DNA from: Sepiola atlantica
Taxonomy: Eukaryota; Mollusca; Cephalopoda; Sepiida; Sepiolidae
Direction: 5' to 3'
DNA length: 64,000 nt
Assembly (NCBI GenBank): GCA_963556195.1
Contig: OY744531.1
Location: 52,888,200-52,952,199, forward strand
Shown piece by piece: positions 19,969 to 30,833 of the stretch. The notes beneath the pieces were generated by a model. The model was given only the letters and a program-made list of their open reading frames with translations, was not told the origin of the DNA and searched no databases. Position 1 is the stretch's first letter. Every line of letters begins with the position of its first letter. Made by a program: the position numbers and the translations under genes.

Positions 19969-22900
19969 CTAAGGCGGGAAAACGTATTCAAACCTGGACC
20001 CTCGTCGAATGCACAAACTAGTGTTGTGCACCCATCTTCTATTGAACTCCATGCGATATAGTCGTTTCCAATTGCATCTGATTTTCACTTTAAGCTGATG
20101 CTTAAAGTAAACAACCAGATCACGATCCGAAACAGACCCAACCCCATGAACCTCATCTAGACGTGTAACCCACGTCACTAACCTAGCTACGGCCAGGATC
20201 ACAAGAAACACCATTCGCTTCTCTCTAGACCACGGCGGCGCTACGTTGTTGATGACGAATGCTACATACAGGACCAGCGGCTGCTCGGCGTCGATGCGAG
20301 CCGTTACCTCTCTGACATACTCCCAGAGAAGACGTAATTTTCTGCAAGTGAAGAAGGCGTGCTCGGCCGTTTCTTCCTCATTGTCCTCACAGCGCGGGCA
20401 CAAGGGGACGTCCCTTATGCCATCCCTGCATAATCTGCCATAGAGGGGCAGTGCGTTCCGAACAAGTCGCCAGGTCAGAGAGTACTCAGAATTGTTGAGA
20501 TAACTCTGGCCTGGCGCCCAACTCCACTGGGAGCGAGCCTCCTCCGTCGACAATCCAAGCCGTCTCCCAAGTGGATCCGAAGCGGACCCCTCCACTAGAT
20601 CCCGATACAGTCTCTTCCTAGACCGGGCAAGGTCACTGGACCCCGGCAACGCCTTAAGCGCGGCTCGGCATTCGGTGACGAACAGCGACTCTCCTCTTGG
20701 CCTACGTCGACCTTCGACCGAGTGGTCGGGTATGAGGTTGGGAAAGGCGTCCTCAACCGCAGGGACCCACGGAGCTTCTTCCGTCAAAGTACGACTCAGG
20801 AAAGCCAGTCTCTCAGCATGTCTATGACTTGCCAAGTCAGGCATCCCCAAGCCTCCATCACACGGACGTTGCGTACAGACCTGTCTGCGGACGTATGCTT
20901 TCCGCCCACTCCACAGAAGTGAAAAGAGCAAGCGCGTGAAAGCAAGAAGGCGGTCCGCAGGCAGCGGGAGTACAGACAGTCGGTAAAGGATGAGAGGAAA
21001 GACGTAAGTGGCGCACGCCTCCGCTCTCCCCTTCAAGGAAAGTTTCCTTCGAATCCAAGTCCTCACAGACGATTCGACCTTTGCCTGTACTTCCGACCAA
21101 TTCTTCTCCAGCTGGAGACCCGGTCCGAACCAAACGCCAAGGATCCGAACCGGGCCATCGGTCCAGCTGAAGTCACCTGGAAGTGCGGTCTCTCCGCTCC
21201 AGGCAGCCAACCGCAGGCCATTGGACTTGCTGCGGTTGACAATGGCCCCTGTCACTTCTTCGTACCGAGCGAGCGCCTTAATCACCGCTTCTATGTCTTC
21301 ACGGCTGGACAAAAAAACGGTGACATCATCGGCATACGCGGAAACCCTGGCTCGCGCATAGTGAGGAGGGATAGCGATTCCGCGCAGGACTGGTGTTGCC
21401 GCCCCGTCCCTTAATTTGCGAAGGAAGGGCTCCAACGCCAGGACATAAAGCAGGGGCGACAGCGGACAACCCTGACGTACCGAACGAGAAACCACAAACG
21501 ACTCCGAAAGCTAACCGTTTACTTGCACCGCTACCGTCGGCAGACGGTACAGAATCGAGACCCACTTGCGGAAGTCCGGATTAAAACCGGCAGCCTCTAG
21601 AACAGATTCCAAGAAACCATGGTCGACCCTATCGAAAGCCTTGGACTGATCTAAATTGATCAGCGCGGCTTCAGTGTCGTCTTCTATACCCTCTAGGATC
21701 GTGCGAACCAGATGCAAATTGTTTTGAATTGACCTCCCCTTCACAGCATAGTTCTGCTCAGGTTCGATCAAGTCAGCGATAACAACCTGCAAACGATTCG
21801 CAAGAACACGGGCCAAAATCTTTAACTCTGTGTTTAGCAGAGTTATGGGCCTGTAATCATCTAAATTCCCCCCACCAGGTTGGCCCCCCTTCTTCAACAA
21901 TGTGACCACTCCTTTGGTAACCTGCCCAGGGATCGAGCCCTGAACAAACCAGTGGTTAAACACATCCTTCAGAAGAGGAACAAACATGGGCGACAGCCTC
22001 AAGTAAACTTCGTATGGCAGACCATCGAGTCCTGGAGATTTGTTGTAGCCGACCTGCTTCAACGCAGTAATGATCTCACCCTCTGTAACGTCCCCATCAC
22101 AGCCAGCTGCTCGGGCCGCCTCTAGGCGGGGCGAGTCAGCCAAATAGCTGTCAAACTCCTGGCCGCGGAGTCTGGGTAGTTGGGTGAAGCGATCCTCCAA
22201 ATGCTCGCGGAACCCCTCGCAAATCTCACGAGTAGATACCAGGGAATGTCCTTCCAGGTTATTCACCTTCCGAATGTACCCATCCGAGCCACGACGTAAA
22301 GCAGCCTTACGCTCAACAGCGTCAACGTTCACAGCTTCGTTAGAGACTTTCTTTAACCTAGCTCGAACTACTTGACCTTCATATCGCTCGCTAGCCAAGC
22401 GATTGAGGTCCCCCTTAATTAAGGCTATCTCTAGGGGATCCCCCCCAGCCACCGCCCGGGTCATCTTATCATCTACACGCTTCTGTGTCCTAGCCCTATC
22501 TTGAGCGAGGCGCTGGCTATAGCGGACACAAAAGCGTCTAACGTAAACCTTAGTTTTCACCCACCAACTACTCCCGATAACCGCCCCCACTAAAGCCCGC
22601 TGAAGTAGTAACGTTAGCTTGTCCCGGAAGTCGGGTATCTCCAGTAAGGAGGTATTCAACTTCCAGTACCCAGCTAACCTAGGCCTATCGCTAAAACTCA
22701 AACGGGCCATAACCAATTTATGGTCCGAGTGACCTAACCAAGTGAACGTGGGACAAGATAAGAAATCTATGTCGCCTCTTCTAACTAACATTCTGTCCAA
22801 GTAAGTACTCGAACAGAAGGCCGCGCTAGTATGCCACGTCCACATCTCCCGCCCTGGGTGATCAACGCGAAATCTGTCGACAAGATCGCATGAGGCGATC

Positions 22901-23400
22901 AGGTCAGACAGACTGCTATCACACCTATCTGAACCTCTATTACCCCCGACCTTATCTATCTTGGGGTCAAGGATGGCATTCCAATCCCCCATTAATACTA
23001 CACGCTCCGGACCCCCGAGAAACGTCTCCAACCGTCGAAAAAAGGAAACCCTCTCACCAACAGCGTTAGGCGCATAAACCGCAACGATCCGAAACTTGCT
23101 GCTGTCAACGGCAACATCGACTACGACCAACCGTCCTTCCGCATCCGTATGAACAACGCGCACTGTCGCGGACAGAGTGCGTCTCACTAGCAAAGAGACA
23201 CCACAACTACGGACATTGCCATATGCTGAGATGACGTCATAGTCGTCAGTCAGCACATCACAATCCCCATACGAAACGAAGTGGGTCTCCTCGATCGCAG
23301 CTATATCTACCTTAAGGGCCACGAGATCCCTCAGCACGCGAACAGCCTTGCTTCGAGATCTCATGCCCCTCACATTCAATGTGGCCAGGTTTAAAGCCAT
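19969..23400 (-). pseudogene. ORF2 of copy 3: APE-RT polyprotein with one stop
   Basis: This is a 1143-codon APE-RT-CCHC frame with TAG at codon 630 (21511-21513), the same AGG-to-TAG double change as in copy 1. Everything else needed for activity appears present. The shared lesion means copies 1 and 3 descend from one defective source, or one was converted by the other. Confidence 0.9.
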
Positions 23401-23410
23401 TATCCTTTAT

Positions 23411-26128
23411 TTATATGTCGCAGACGGGCCTAAAGTCCTCGGGAGTGAGGACGCCGAAGGCCTGACCAAGACTGCCAGTCAGCAGTTCGGACGAAATCCG
23501 TCCGTCTCGAGCCAGACCTCCCACGTCCAGGGGAAAGGTTAGCTTTAAAGCCCGAAAAAATGAGGGATGAACATAAATGGGGACCCTCCCCGGACATTTC
23601 GATGCCAATTTCTTTTTTGATGGATGCTCCTCGTCAACTAAGGTAACCCCCGGAATAGCCATCTTTCCCTCCTCCACCATTCTCCAAAGGGCGCGTGCCC
23701 TACTACCTTTATCATGCCTGATAAAGGTAGTTATCATTGGGGCATCCCGGAAGTTCAGAGGGTTATCAACTCTTTTTCCTTTCACATGTGTGAACGCTCC
23801 TAACTGTTTCAGATAACCCCTCTGCCTATTACTTAGGTCCGACTGGACAAGTGTTGCGTCCGCCTCACAAATTCTTCCCCCAGGCAGGAAAGGGAGCTTC
23901 CGGGATCTTTCTCGTCTAACTGGTGGAGGAGTGGGTTCAGTTTTCGCCGTAACTTCTTCCGGCACTTCCTCGTCAGCAACAGTTTCCTCCATAGCTACAT
24001 TGTCGGCAACAGCTTCCTCCGCCGCTACCTTGTCGGCAACAGCTTCCTCCGCCGCTACCTTGTCGGCTACAGCTGCCTCTGGTTGTTTGGCAGTTTTATA
24101 TGGGCTTTTAGGCTCTTCATCTGCCTCGGCCGATGCTACGGCCATGGATATCTCTTCAGGGGTGTTGGATTGGGGAGGGGTATTTCGTTCAACCACAACT
24201 TCGGGTTCTGGAGATTGGGGTTTGGGTGGTTGAACGATTTCCTTGTCTGGACATGTCGCTTTCTGGTCTCGGCTCTTCTTTGCCCTGGTGTCCTTCTTGG
24301 GCTTCTGGACCGGCGGTACTCCTTCCACAGTCATGTCCTCCTCAGAGTCGTTATTTTCGTCTGATCCTGATGAGGGGAACTGAAACTTCAGTTTGACCGC
24401 AGGTGCAGGCTGATCTCCTGCTGCGGTTGGTGGTTTAGCGGGTTTCTCGCTCGTGCTTAGAGTCGGCTTTTTCCCCTTCTTGGCTGCCACCTTGTTCCAA
24501 CCTTTTTCTTCTTCCGGTACTTCCGGTACTTCTTCCGGTACTGTTGGTTCTGTTGGTTTGGGGACATTTGTTGTCACTGTTGGCACTGCCACCGGGGTCT
24601 TTGGTGGGTTCCTTTTGGGGCACTCCTTTGCCATATGCCCCGACGTCTGACAGTGCCAACAAACCGGCCTCCTTCCCTCCACTATCACTGGCATCGACCA
24701 GGTTTCGCAGTATAGCTGCGCCGGTATCTCCCGGAATCCTTCATGGGTGAGTCGCATAAGGATTTTGTAGTCCCCCGTCTGGATATTTCGGGGACCACGG
24801 ACTGGGAACACTGCCTCAACGTCGCCATACTGTGACATAATGGCGCCTATGTGTTCGAAGGCGACACAGCATGGGACGCCGAGAACTGACACAGTTGTCC
24901 TCCTCTTTGATAAATATTCGGGAGTCAATTTTATCCCGTTACTCGTATGCTCCCATTTCGCCACTCTTTCGGCTTCTGCCACGTTAGGGAGCAGAATATC
25001 ATACATAGCGTATGATCGCTTTACTACGTAAGTAGCTGGGATCTTCAGATCCCCAAGTATTTTCATTATTTTGTCCTTGGGGACCCCAGTCAGCCCCTTC
25101 GTCTTTGTATCAGTTGTAACCAATGAGACTATTCGTCTCTTTAGTCTCTCCAGAGTGCCCGGGACTACTTTGATTGTACTTCCGTCGGTGAAGTCGGCGT
25201 ATTTATCTCTGAAGAGTCGCCTGTACTCCTCTGGAGTCTTCTGGGCCTGGGGTCTCCACGTCGATGTGGTTCCTTTGGAGTCCTTATTAAGTGTCTTTTT
25301 TGGCAATACCTTTTTGGCCCCTTTCCTAACTCTTGGTCTTTCAGGCCTACTCTCGTCTCCCTCAGAGCTGTCGGTTGATGATCCCCCCGAGGAGCACCCA
25401 AGAAACGACTTTGGCCTATACTGTCTCTGTGCCACCTCCAAGTCTAGAGACTGGACCTTTCTTACCGGCTTTTGATTAAAGAATGGGGTGTCACTGAATT
25501 CGCCAAAACTTATGGTTTGGGTGCATTCGGGCATGCTACCCCCTGCCATAGAAAACGACCCGACTGGAGTGCCGCTCGGTGCGACACCCTCCATAACCGA
25601 AACTGAGGTGCCCGGCGAGGCAACACCTCCTGGGGCGCACTCGGGTGTGCAACCCCCCTCCAACACGACTGGGGCGCACTCGGGCGTGCAACCCCCCTCC
25701 AACACGACCGGGGCGCACTCGGGCGTGCAACCCTCCTCCAACACGACCGGGGCGCACTCGGGCGTGCAACCCCCCTCCAACACGACTGGGGCGCACTCGG
25801 GCGTGCAACCCCCCTCCAACACGACTGGGGCGCACTCGGGTGTGCAACCCCCCTCCAACACGACTGGGGCGCACTCGGGCGTGCAAACCCCCTCCAACAC
25901 GACTGGGCCGCACTCGGGTGTGCAACCCCCCTCCAACACGACCGGGGCGCACTCGGGTGTGCAACCCCCCTTCCAGGTCGGAGAACCGCTCGGCACGGTT
26001 ATCCCCACCATCATTAGGTCGTACTCAGGAGTACGATTCACCAAATCTAACAAGGTGCCCTCCGCGGTTACACCTTCCTCGCTGTTGTCAACGACAACAC
26101 AGTTTTTTGAAGCCCGGGTGGCTTCCAT
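23411..26128 (-). CDS. ORF1 protein of copy 3, intact (905 aa)
   Basis: The frame has the same length and layout as copy 2: nine Cys-rich 13-mers (one unit has Ala to Gly), a putative RRM-like region, CCHC at 490-503, decapeptide repeats and the C-terminal domain. It differs by scattered substitutions, for example in the second and third decapeptides. An open frame of 905 codons with mostly conservative differences suggests recent activity. The stop is 10 nt before the ORF2 start. Confidence 0.85.
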   Translation of the reverse strand: MEATRASKNCVVVDNSEEGVTAEGTLLDLVNRTPEYDLMMVGITVPSGSPTWKGGCTPECAPVVLEGGCTPECGPVVLEGVCTPECAPVVLEGGCTPECAPVVLEGGCTPECAPVVLEGGCTPECAPVVLEEGCTPECAPVVLEGGCTPECAPVVLEGGCTPECAPGGVASPGTSVSVMEGVAPSGTPVGSFSMAGGSMPECTQTISFGEFSDTPFFNQKPVRKVQSLDLEVAQRQYRPKSFLGCSSGGSSTDSSEGDESRPERPRVRKGAKKVLPKKTLNKDSKGTTSTWRPQAQKTPEEYRRLFRDKYADFTDGSTIKVVPGTLERLKRRIVSLVTTDTKTKGLTGVPKDKIMKILGDLKIPATYVVKRSYAMYDILLPNVAEAERVAKWEHTSNGIKLTPEYLSKRRTTVSVLGVPCCVAFEHIGAIMSQYGDVEAVFPVRGPRNIQTGDYKILMRLTHEGFREIPAQLYCETWSMPVIVEGRRPVCWHCQTSGHMAKECPKRNPPKTPVAVPTVTTNVPKPTEPTVPEEVPEVPEEEKGWNKVAAKKGKKPTLSTSEKPAKPPTAAGDQPAPAVKLKFQFPSSGSDENNDSEEDMTVEGVPPVQKPKKDTRAKKSRDQKATCPDKEIVQPPKPQSPEPEVVVERNTPPQSNTPEEISMAVASAEADEEPKSPYKTAKQPEAAVADKVAAEEAVADKVAAEEAVADNVAMEETVADEEVPEEVTAKTEPTPPPVRRERSRKLPFLPGGRICEADATLVQSDLSNRQRGYLKQLGAFTHVKGKRVDNPLNFRDAPMITTFIRHDKGSRARALWRMVEEGKMAIPGVTLVDEEHPSKKKLASKCPGRVPIYVHPSFFRALKLTFPLDVGGLARDGRISSELLTGSLGQAFGVLTPEDFRPVCDI

Positions 26129-26154
26129 CTATAAACGGGTCTGTAAGAGGTACG

Positions 26155-26400
26155 ACACCCGCCGATTCGGAGACGAGGAGACCTTCACCGTTTTACGGGT
26201 TCGTCAGTCTCCCCGAAACCTGCCAGCTGCTTAAGTGCGCACCTCAGACAGACGCTGAAAGAAAGAATAAAAAATAATTAATGGCCCAAGAGGGGCGAAC
26301 GAACCTGACTGTCGGACTAGACCCGCCGATTCGGAGACGAAGAGACCTTCACCGTTTTACGGGTTCGTCAGTCTCCCCGAAACCTGCCAGCTGCTTAAGT
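26155..26400 (-). promoter_or_regulatory. 80-bp module repeated in 5' UTR of copy 3
   Basis: The pair of near-identical 80-bp modules is the same as in copies 1 and 2. It is followed, toward the element's 5' end, by the 24-bp segment missing from copies 1 and 2. Confidence 0.5.
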
Positions 26401-26565
26401 CAGCCCAACAGTCAGGGAAAAGAAGAAAAGAAAAAGTCCCAAGAGGGGACAAAAAGGTGACAAAAGCCCCAAAAGGGGGCTTGGTCAAAGAAAAACGCTT
26501 TCAACCTAGCCGCAAGGCTATGTAAGCGGGATGCTAGTCTTTGGGAAAAAAAGAATGTTTTATCT

Positions 26566-26608
26566 GAGAACAGATAATACACTCTGATCTTAGCCAAAAG
26601 GCTGAGTA
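26566..26608 (-). repeat. U2 snRNA 5'-end segment S3 (copies 3/4 junction)
   Basis: These 43 nt match the U2 5' end, with one change in the branch-site region (GTATTATC in place of GTAGTATC). They join the 3' end of copy 4 to the 5' end of copy 3. Confidence 0.85.
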
Positions 26609-26620
26609 TGTATTTAGAGA

Positions 26621-26677
26621 AATACATCTCGCAAAACATTAACTCCTAGAGTTAAAATTACATCTGCCAGATGTATT
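26621..26677 (-). promoter_or_regulatory. 3'-terminal nested hairpin of copy 4
   Basis: The outer stem (26621-26633 with 26665-26677) pairs 12 of 13 positions, with different bases from copy 1 on both sides (ATACAT/ATGTAT in place of ATGCAT/ATGCAT). The inner TTAACTC/GAGTTAA stem is unchanged. Two-sided change with pairing kept is direct support for a selected RNA fold at the 3' end. Confidence 0.65.
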
Positions 26678-27072
26678 AACCCTTAGGCATAAAAGCCCGC
26701 TGTGTAAGGGGGGGAAAGGGGGGTCGGGGGTCATTGTGACTTTTATAACACATTTTAAAACATTTTTTATTTCACATTAGCAAAAACAAAGACAATGACA
26801 TTTTTTATTTTTCACAAAAAACAAAAAAGCACAATGAAAAAACCTAATCTACCCTAAGCTAGACATTTGCACTAAAAAATTCACAGTCACTCTATGGCTT
26901 AACCCTACTTAAAATATCCCCAAAATGAAACATGAATAACATGAAATAACGTGGAAGTTGGATGACACATTAAAAACACCCAAAAAGAAAGAAAAATAAA
27001 GAACCAAATAAAATGATAAGGGGTGGTTAGTAGGACCCTCCCTACCCTCTTGCTAAGTCTGGACCGCCCACT

Positions 27073-27096
27073 GTTTTCCGGCTCGAGGCCGAAAAC
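27073..27096 (-). promoter_or_regulatory. Bulged 3' UTR hairpin of copy 4
   Basis: The same stem as in copies 1-3, with an altered loop and closing pair (CTCGAGG in place of CTCAAAG on the plus strand). Confidence 0.5.
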
Positions 27097-27391
27097 AAGC
27101 AGGTCGACCCCTAAATGGGAGTGGGAATTAAGTGGGGTGTTCTGAAAATAAATAATCGGGATCTGGGTACGGGAATGGATGGCGTCTTCCAAGATAATAT
27201 TGCCAAGGGTTTCATCAGCCGGGGACAAAATAAATATGTGGAGTGGGCATCTTTGGGAGCTCTCTAGTGCCGGCAAAAACAAAATCAGGACAGGACATCA
27301 CTTATTCCTACTAGCTAAGATTCAACTAGGCTAACACTTTGAATTTTACATTGGGCTGGGTTCCGTAGGACCCAGTACCGCCTGCTCCATG

Positions 27392-30300
27392 CTAAGGAGG
27401 AAAAACGTATTCAAACTTGGCTCCTCGTCGGATGCAAAAACTAGTGTTGCGCACCCATCTTCTATTGAACTCCATGCGATGTAGTCGTTTCCAATCGCAT
27501 CTGATTTTCACTTTAAGCTGATGCTTAAAGTAAACAACCAGATCACGATCCGAAACAGACCCAACCCCATGAACCTCATCTAGACGTGTAACCCACGTCA
27601 CTAACCTAGCTACGGCCAGGATCACAAGAAACACAATTCGCTTCTCTCTAGACCACGGCGGCGCTACGTTGTTGATGACGAATGCTACATCCAGGACCAT
27701 CGGCTGCTCGGCATCGATGCGAGCCGTTACCTCTCTGACATACTCCCAGAGAAGACGTAATTTTCTGCAAGTGAAGAAGGCGTGCTCGGCCGTTTCTTCC
27801 TCATTGTCCTCACAGCGCGGGCACAAGGGGACGTCCCTTATGCCATCCCTGCGTAATCTGCCATAGAGGGGCAGTGCGTTCCGAACAAGTTGCCAGGTCA
27901 GAGAGTACTCAGAATTGTTGAGATAACTCTGGCCTGGCGCCCAACTCCACTGGGAGCGAGCCTCCTCCGTCGACAATCCAAGCCGCCTCCCAAGCGGATC
28001 CGAAGCGGACCCCTCCACTAGATCCCGATACAGTCTCTTCCTAGACCGGGCAAGGTCACTGGACCCCGGCAACGCCTTAAGCGCAGCTCGGCATTCGGTG
28101 ACGAACAGCGACTCTCCTCTCGGCCTACGTCGACCTTCGACCGAGTGGTCGGGTATGAGGTTGGGAAAGGCGTCCTCAACCGCAGGGACCCACGGAGCGT
28201 CTTCCGTCAAAGTACGACTCAGGAAAGCCAGTCTCTCAGCATGTCTATGACTTGCCAAGTCAGGCATCCCCAAGCCTCCATCACACGGACGTTGCGTACA
28301 GACCTGTCTGCGGACGTATGCTTTCCGCCCCTTCCACAGAAGTGAAAAGAGCAAGCGCGTGAAAGCAAGAAGGCGGTCCGCAGGCAGCGGGAGTACAGAC
28401 AGTCGGTAAAGGATGAGAGGAAAGACGTAAGTGGCGCACGCCTCCGCTCTCCCCTTCAAGGAAAGTTTCCTTCGAGTCCAAGCCCTCACAGACGATTCGA
28501 CCTTTGCCTGTACTTCCGACCAATTCTTCTCCAGCTGGAGACCCGGTCCGAACCAAACGCCAAGGATCCGAACCGGGACATCGGTCCAGCTGAAGTCACC
28601 TGGAAGTGCGGTCTCTCCGCTCCAGGCAGCCAACCGCAGGCCGTTGGACTTGCTGCGGTTGACAATGGCCCCTGTAACATCTTCGTAACGAGCGAGCGCC
28701 TTAATCACCGCTTCTATGTCTTCACGGCTGGACACAAAAACGGTGACATCATCGGCATACGCGGAAACCCTGGCTCGCGCATAGTGAGGAGGGATAGCGA
28801 TTCCGCGTAGGACTGGTGTAGCCGCCCCGTCCCTTAATTTGCGAAGGAAGGGCTCCAACGCCAGGACATAAAGCAGGGGCGACAGCGGACAACCCTGACG
28901 TACCGAACGAGAAACCACGAACGACTCCGAAAGCCTACCGTTTACCTGCACCGCTACCATCGGCAGACGATACAGAATCGAGACCCACTTGCGGAAGTCC
29001 GGATTAAAACCGGCAGCCTCTAGAACAGATTCCAAGAAACCATGGTCGACCCTATCGAAAGCCTTGGACTGATCTAAATTGATCAGCGCGGCTTCAGTGT
29101 CGTCTTCTATACCCTCTAGGATCGTGCGAACCAGATGCAAATTGTTTTGAATTAGCCTCCCCTTCACAGCATAGTTCTGCTCAGGTTCGATCAAGTCAGC
29201 GATAACAACCTGCAAACGATTCGCAAGAACACGGGCCAAAATCTTTAACTCTGTGTTTAGCAGAGTTATGGGCCTGTAATCATCTAAATTCCCCTCACCA
29301 GGTTGGCCCCCCTTCTTCAACAATGTGACCACTCCTTTGGTAACCTGCCCAGGGATCGAGCCCTGAGCAAACCAGTGGTTAAACACATCCTTCAGAAGAG
29401 GAACAAACATGGGCGACAGCCTCAAGTAAACTTCGTATGGCAGACCATCGAGTCCTGGAGATTTGTTGTAGCCGACCTGCTTCAACGCAGTAATGATCTC
29501 ACCCTCTGTAACGTCCCCATCACAGCTAGCTGCTCGGGCCGCCTCTAGGCGGGGCGAGTCAGCCAAATAGCTGTCAAACTCCTGGCCGCGGAGTCTGGGT
29601 AGTTGGGTGAAGCGATCCTCCAAATGCTCTCGGAACCCCTCGCAAATCTCACGAGTAGATACCAGGGTATGTCCTTCCAGGTTATTAACCTTCCGAATGT
29701 ACCCATCCGAGCCACGACGTAAAGCAGCCTTACGCTCAACAGCGTCAACGTTCACAGCTTCGTTAGAGACTTTCTTTAACCTAGCTCGAACTACTTGACC
29801 TTCATATCGCTCGCTAGCCAAGCGATTGTGGTCCCCCTTAATTAAGGCTATCTCTAGGGGATCCCCCCCAGCCACCGCCCGGGTCATCTTATCATCTACA
29901 CGCTTCTGTGTCCTAGCCCTATCTTGAGCGAGGCGCTGGCTATAGCGGACACAAAAGCGTCTAACATAAACCTTAGTTTTCACCCACCAACTACTCCCGA
30001 TAACCGCCCCCACTAAAGCCCGCTGAAGTAGTAACGTTAGCTTGTCCCGGAAGTCGGGTATCTCCAGTAAGGAGGTATTCAACTTCCAGTACCCAGCTAA
30101 CCTAGGCCTATCGCTTAAACTCAAACGGGCCATAACCAATTTATGGTCCGAGTGACCTAACCAAGTGAACGTGGGACAAGATAAGAAATCTATGTCGCCT
30201 CTTCTAACTAACATTCTGTCCAAGTACGTACTCGAACAGAAGGCCGCGCTAGTATGCCACGTCCACATCTCCCGCCCTGGGTGATCAACGCGAAATCTGT

Positions 30301-30823
30301 CGACAAGATCGCATGAGGCGATCAGGTCAGACAGACTACTATCACACCTATCCGACCCTCTATTACCCCCGACCTTATCTATCTTGGGGTCAAGGATGGC
30401 ATTCCAATCCCCCATTAATACTACACGCTCCGGACCCCCGAGAAACGTCTCCAACCGTCGAAAAAAGGAAACCCTCTCACCAACAGCGTTAGGCGCATAA
30501 ACCGCAACGATCCGAAACTTGCTGCTGTCAACGGCAACATCGACTACGACCAACCGTCCTTCCGCATCCGTATGAACAACGCGCACTGTCGCGGACAGAG
30601 TGCGTCTCACTAGCAAAGAGACACCACAACTACGAGCATTGCCATATGCTGAAAACAACTCAAAGTCATCAGTCAGCACATCACAATCCCCGTACGAACA
30701 GAAGTGGGTCTCCTCGATCGCAGCAATATCTACCTTAAGGTCCACGAGATCCCTCAGCACGCGAACAGCCTTGCTTCGGGATCTCATGCCCCTCACGTTC
30801 AATGTAGCCAAGTTTAAAGCCAT
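27392..30823 (-). CDS. ORF2 protein of copy 4, intact APE-RT (1143 aa)
   Basis: This is the only uninterrupted ORF2 in the window. It has an APE-type endonuclease (1-235: EETH at 37-40, GDWNA 138-142, LDR 201-203, SDH 225-227), a reverse transcriptase (about 430-720: NKSPGLDGLPYE, D584 in motif A, RQGCPLSP, YADD 689-692), the ILGVWFGPG/GGLGMPDL region, and a C-terminal knuckle C1001-C1004-H1014-C1019. It should nick U2-type target DNA and prime reverse transcription there. I place the start at M (30823), homologous to the other copies. An upstream ATG at 30892 is in frame only because a stop present in copies 1-3 is missing, and it would overlap ORF1. The ORF1 stop is 10 nt upstream. Some residues differ in a patch near 42-65, another sign of mosaicism. 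Confidence 0.88.
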   Translation of the reverse strand: MALNLATLNVRGMRSRSKAVRVLRDLVDLKVDIAAIEETHFCSYGDCDVLTDDFELFSAYGNARSCGVSLLVRRTLSATVRVVHTDAEGRLVVVDVAVDSSKFRIVAVYAPNAVGERVSFFRRLETFLGGPERVVLMGDWNAILDPKIDKVGGNRGSDRCDSSLSDLIASCDLVDRFRVDHPGREMWTWHTSAAFCSSTYLDRMLVRRGDIDFLSCPTFTWLGHSDHKLVMARLSLSDRPRLAGYWKLNTSLLEIPDFRDKLTLLLQRALVGAVIGSSWWVKTKVYVRRFCVRYSQRLAQDRARTQKRVDDKMTRAVAGGDPLEIALIKGDHNRLASERYEGQVVRARLKKVSNEAVNVDAVERKAALRRGSDGYIRKVNNLEGHTLVSTREICEGFREHLEDRFTQLPRLRGQEFDSYLADSPRLEAARAASCDGDVTEGEIITALKQVGYNKSPGLDGLPYEVYLRLSPMFVPLLKDVFNHWFAQGSIPGQVTKGVVTLLKKGGQPGEGNLDDYRPITLLNTELKILARVLANRLQVVIADLIEPEQNYAVKGRLIQNNLHLVRTILEGIEDDTEAALINLDQSKAFDRVDHGFLESVLEAAGFNPDFRKWVSILYRLPMVAVQVNGRLSESFVVSRSVRQGCPLSPLLYVLALEPFLRKLRDGAATPVLRGIAIPPHYARARVSAYADDVTVFVSSREDIEAVIKALARYEDVTGAIVNRSKSNGLRLAAWSGETALPGDFSWTDVPVRILGVWFGPGLQLEKNWSEVQAKVESSVRAWTRRKLSLKGRAEACATYVFPLILYRLSVLPLPADRLLAFTRLLFSLLWKGRKAYVRRQVCTQRPCDGGLGMPDLASHRHAERLAFLSRTLTEDAPWVPAVEDAFPNLIPDHSVEGRRRPRGESLFVTECRAALKALPGSSDLARSRKRLYRDLVEGSASDPLGRRLGLSTEEARSQWSWAPGQSYLNNSEYSLTWQLVRNALPLYGRLRRDGIRDVPLCPRCEDNEEETAEHAFFTCRKLRLLWEYVREVTARIDAEQPMVLDVAFVINNVAPPWSREKRIVFLVILAVARLVTWVTRLDEVHGVGSVSDRDLVVYFKHQLKVKIRCDWKRLHRMEFNRRWVRNTSFCIRRGAKFEYVFPP

Positions 30824-30833
30824 TATCCTTGAT

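Larger units (their letters stand above)
19178..26565 (-). mobile_element. U2-associated Tx1-clade retrotransposon, copy 3
   Basis: This is a 7.39-kb full-length copy: 5' UTR 26129-26565, ORF1 23411-26128 (open), ORF2 19969-23400 (one stop), 3' UTR 19178-19968. It keeps the 24-bp segment near the 5' end (about 26509-26533, containing a GCCGCAAGGC hairpin) that copies 1 and 2 lack, yet shares the ORF2 stop with copy 1. Confidence 0.85.
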
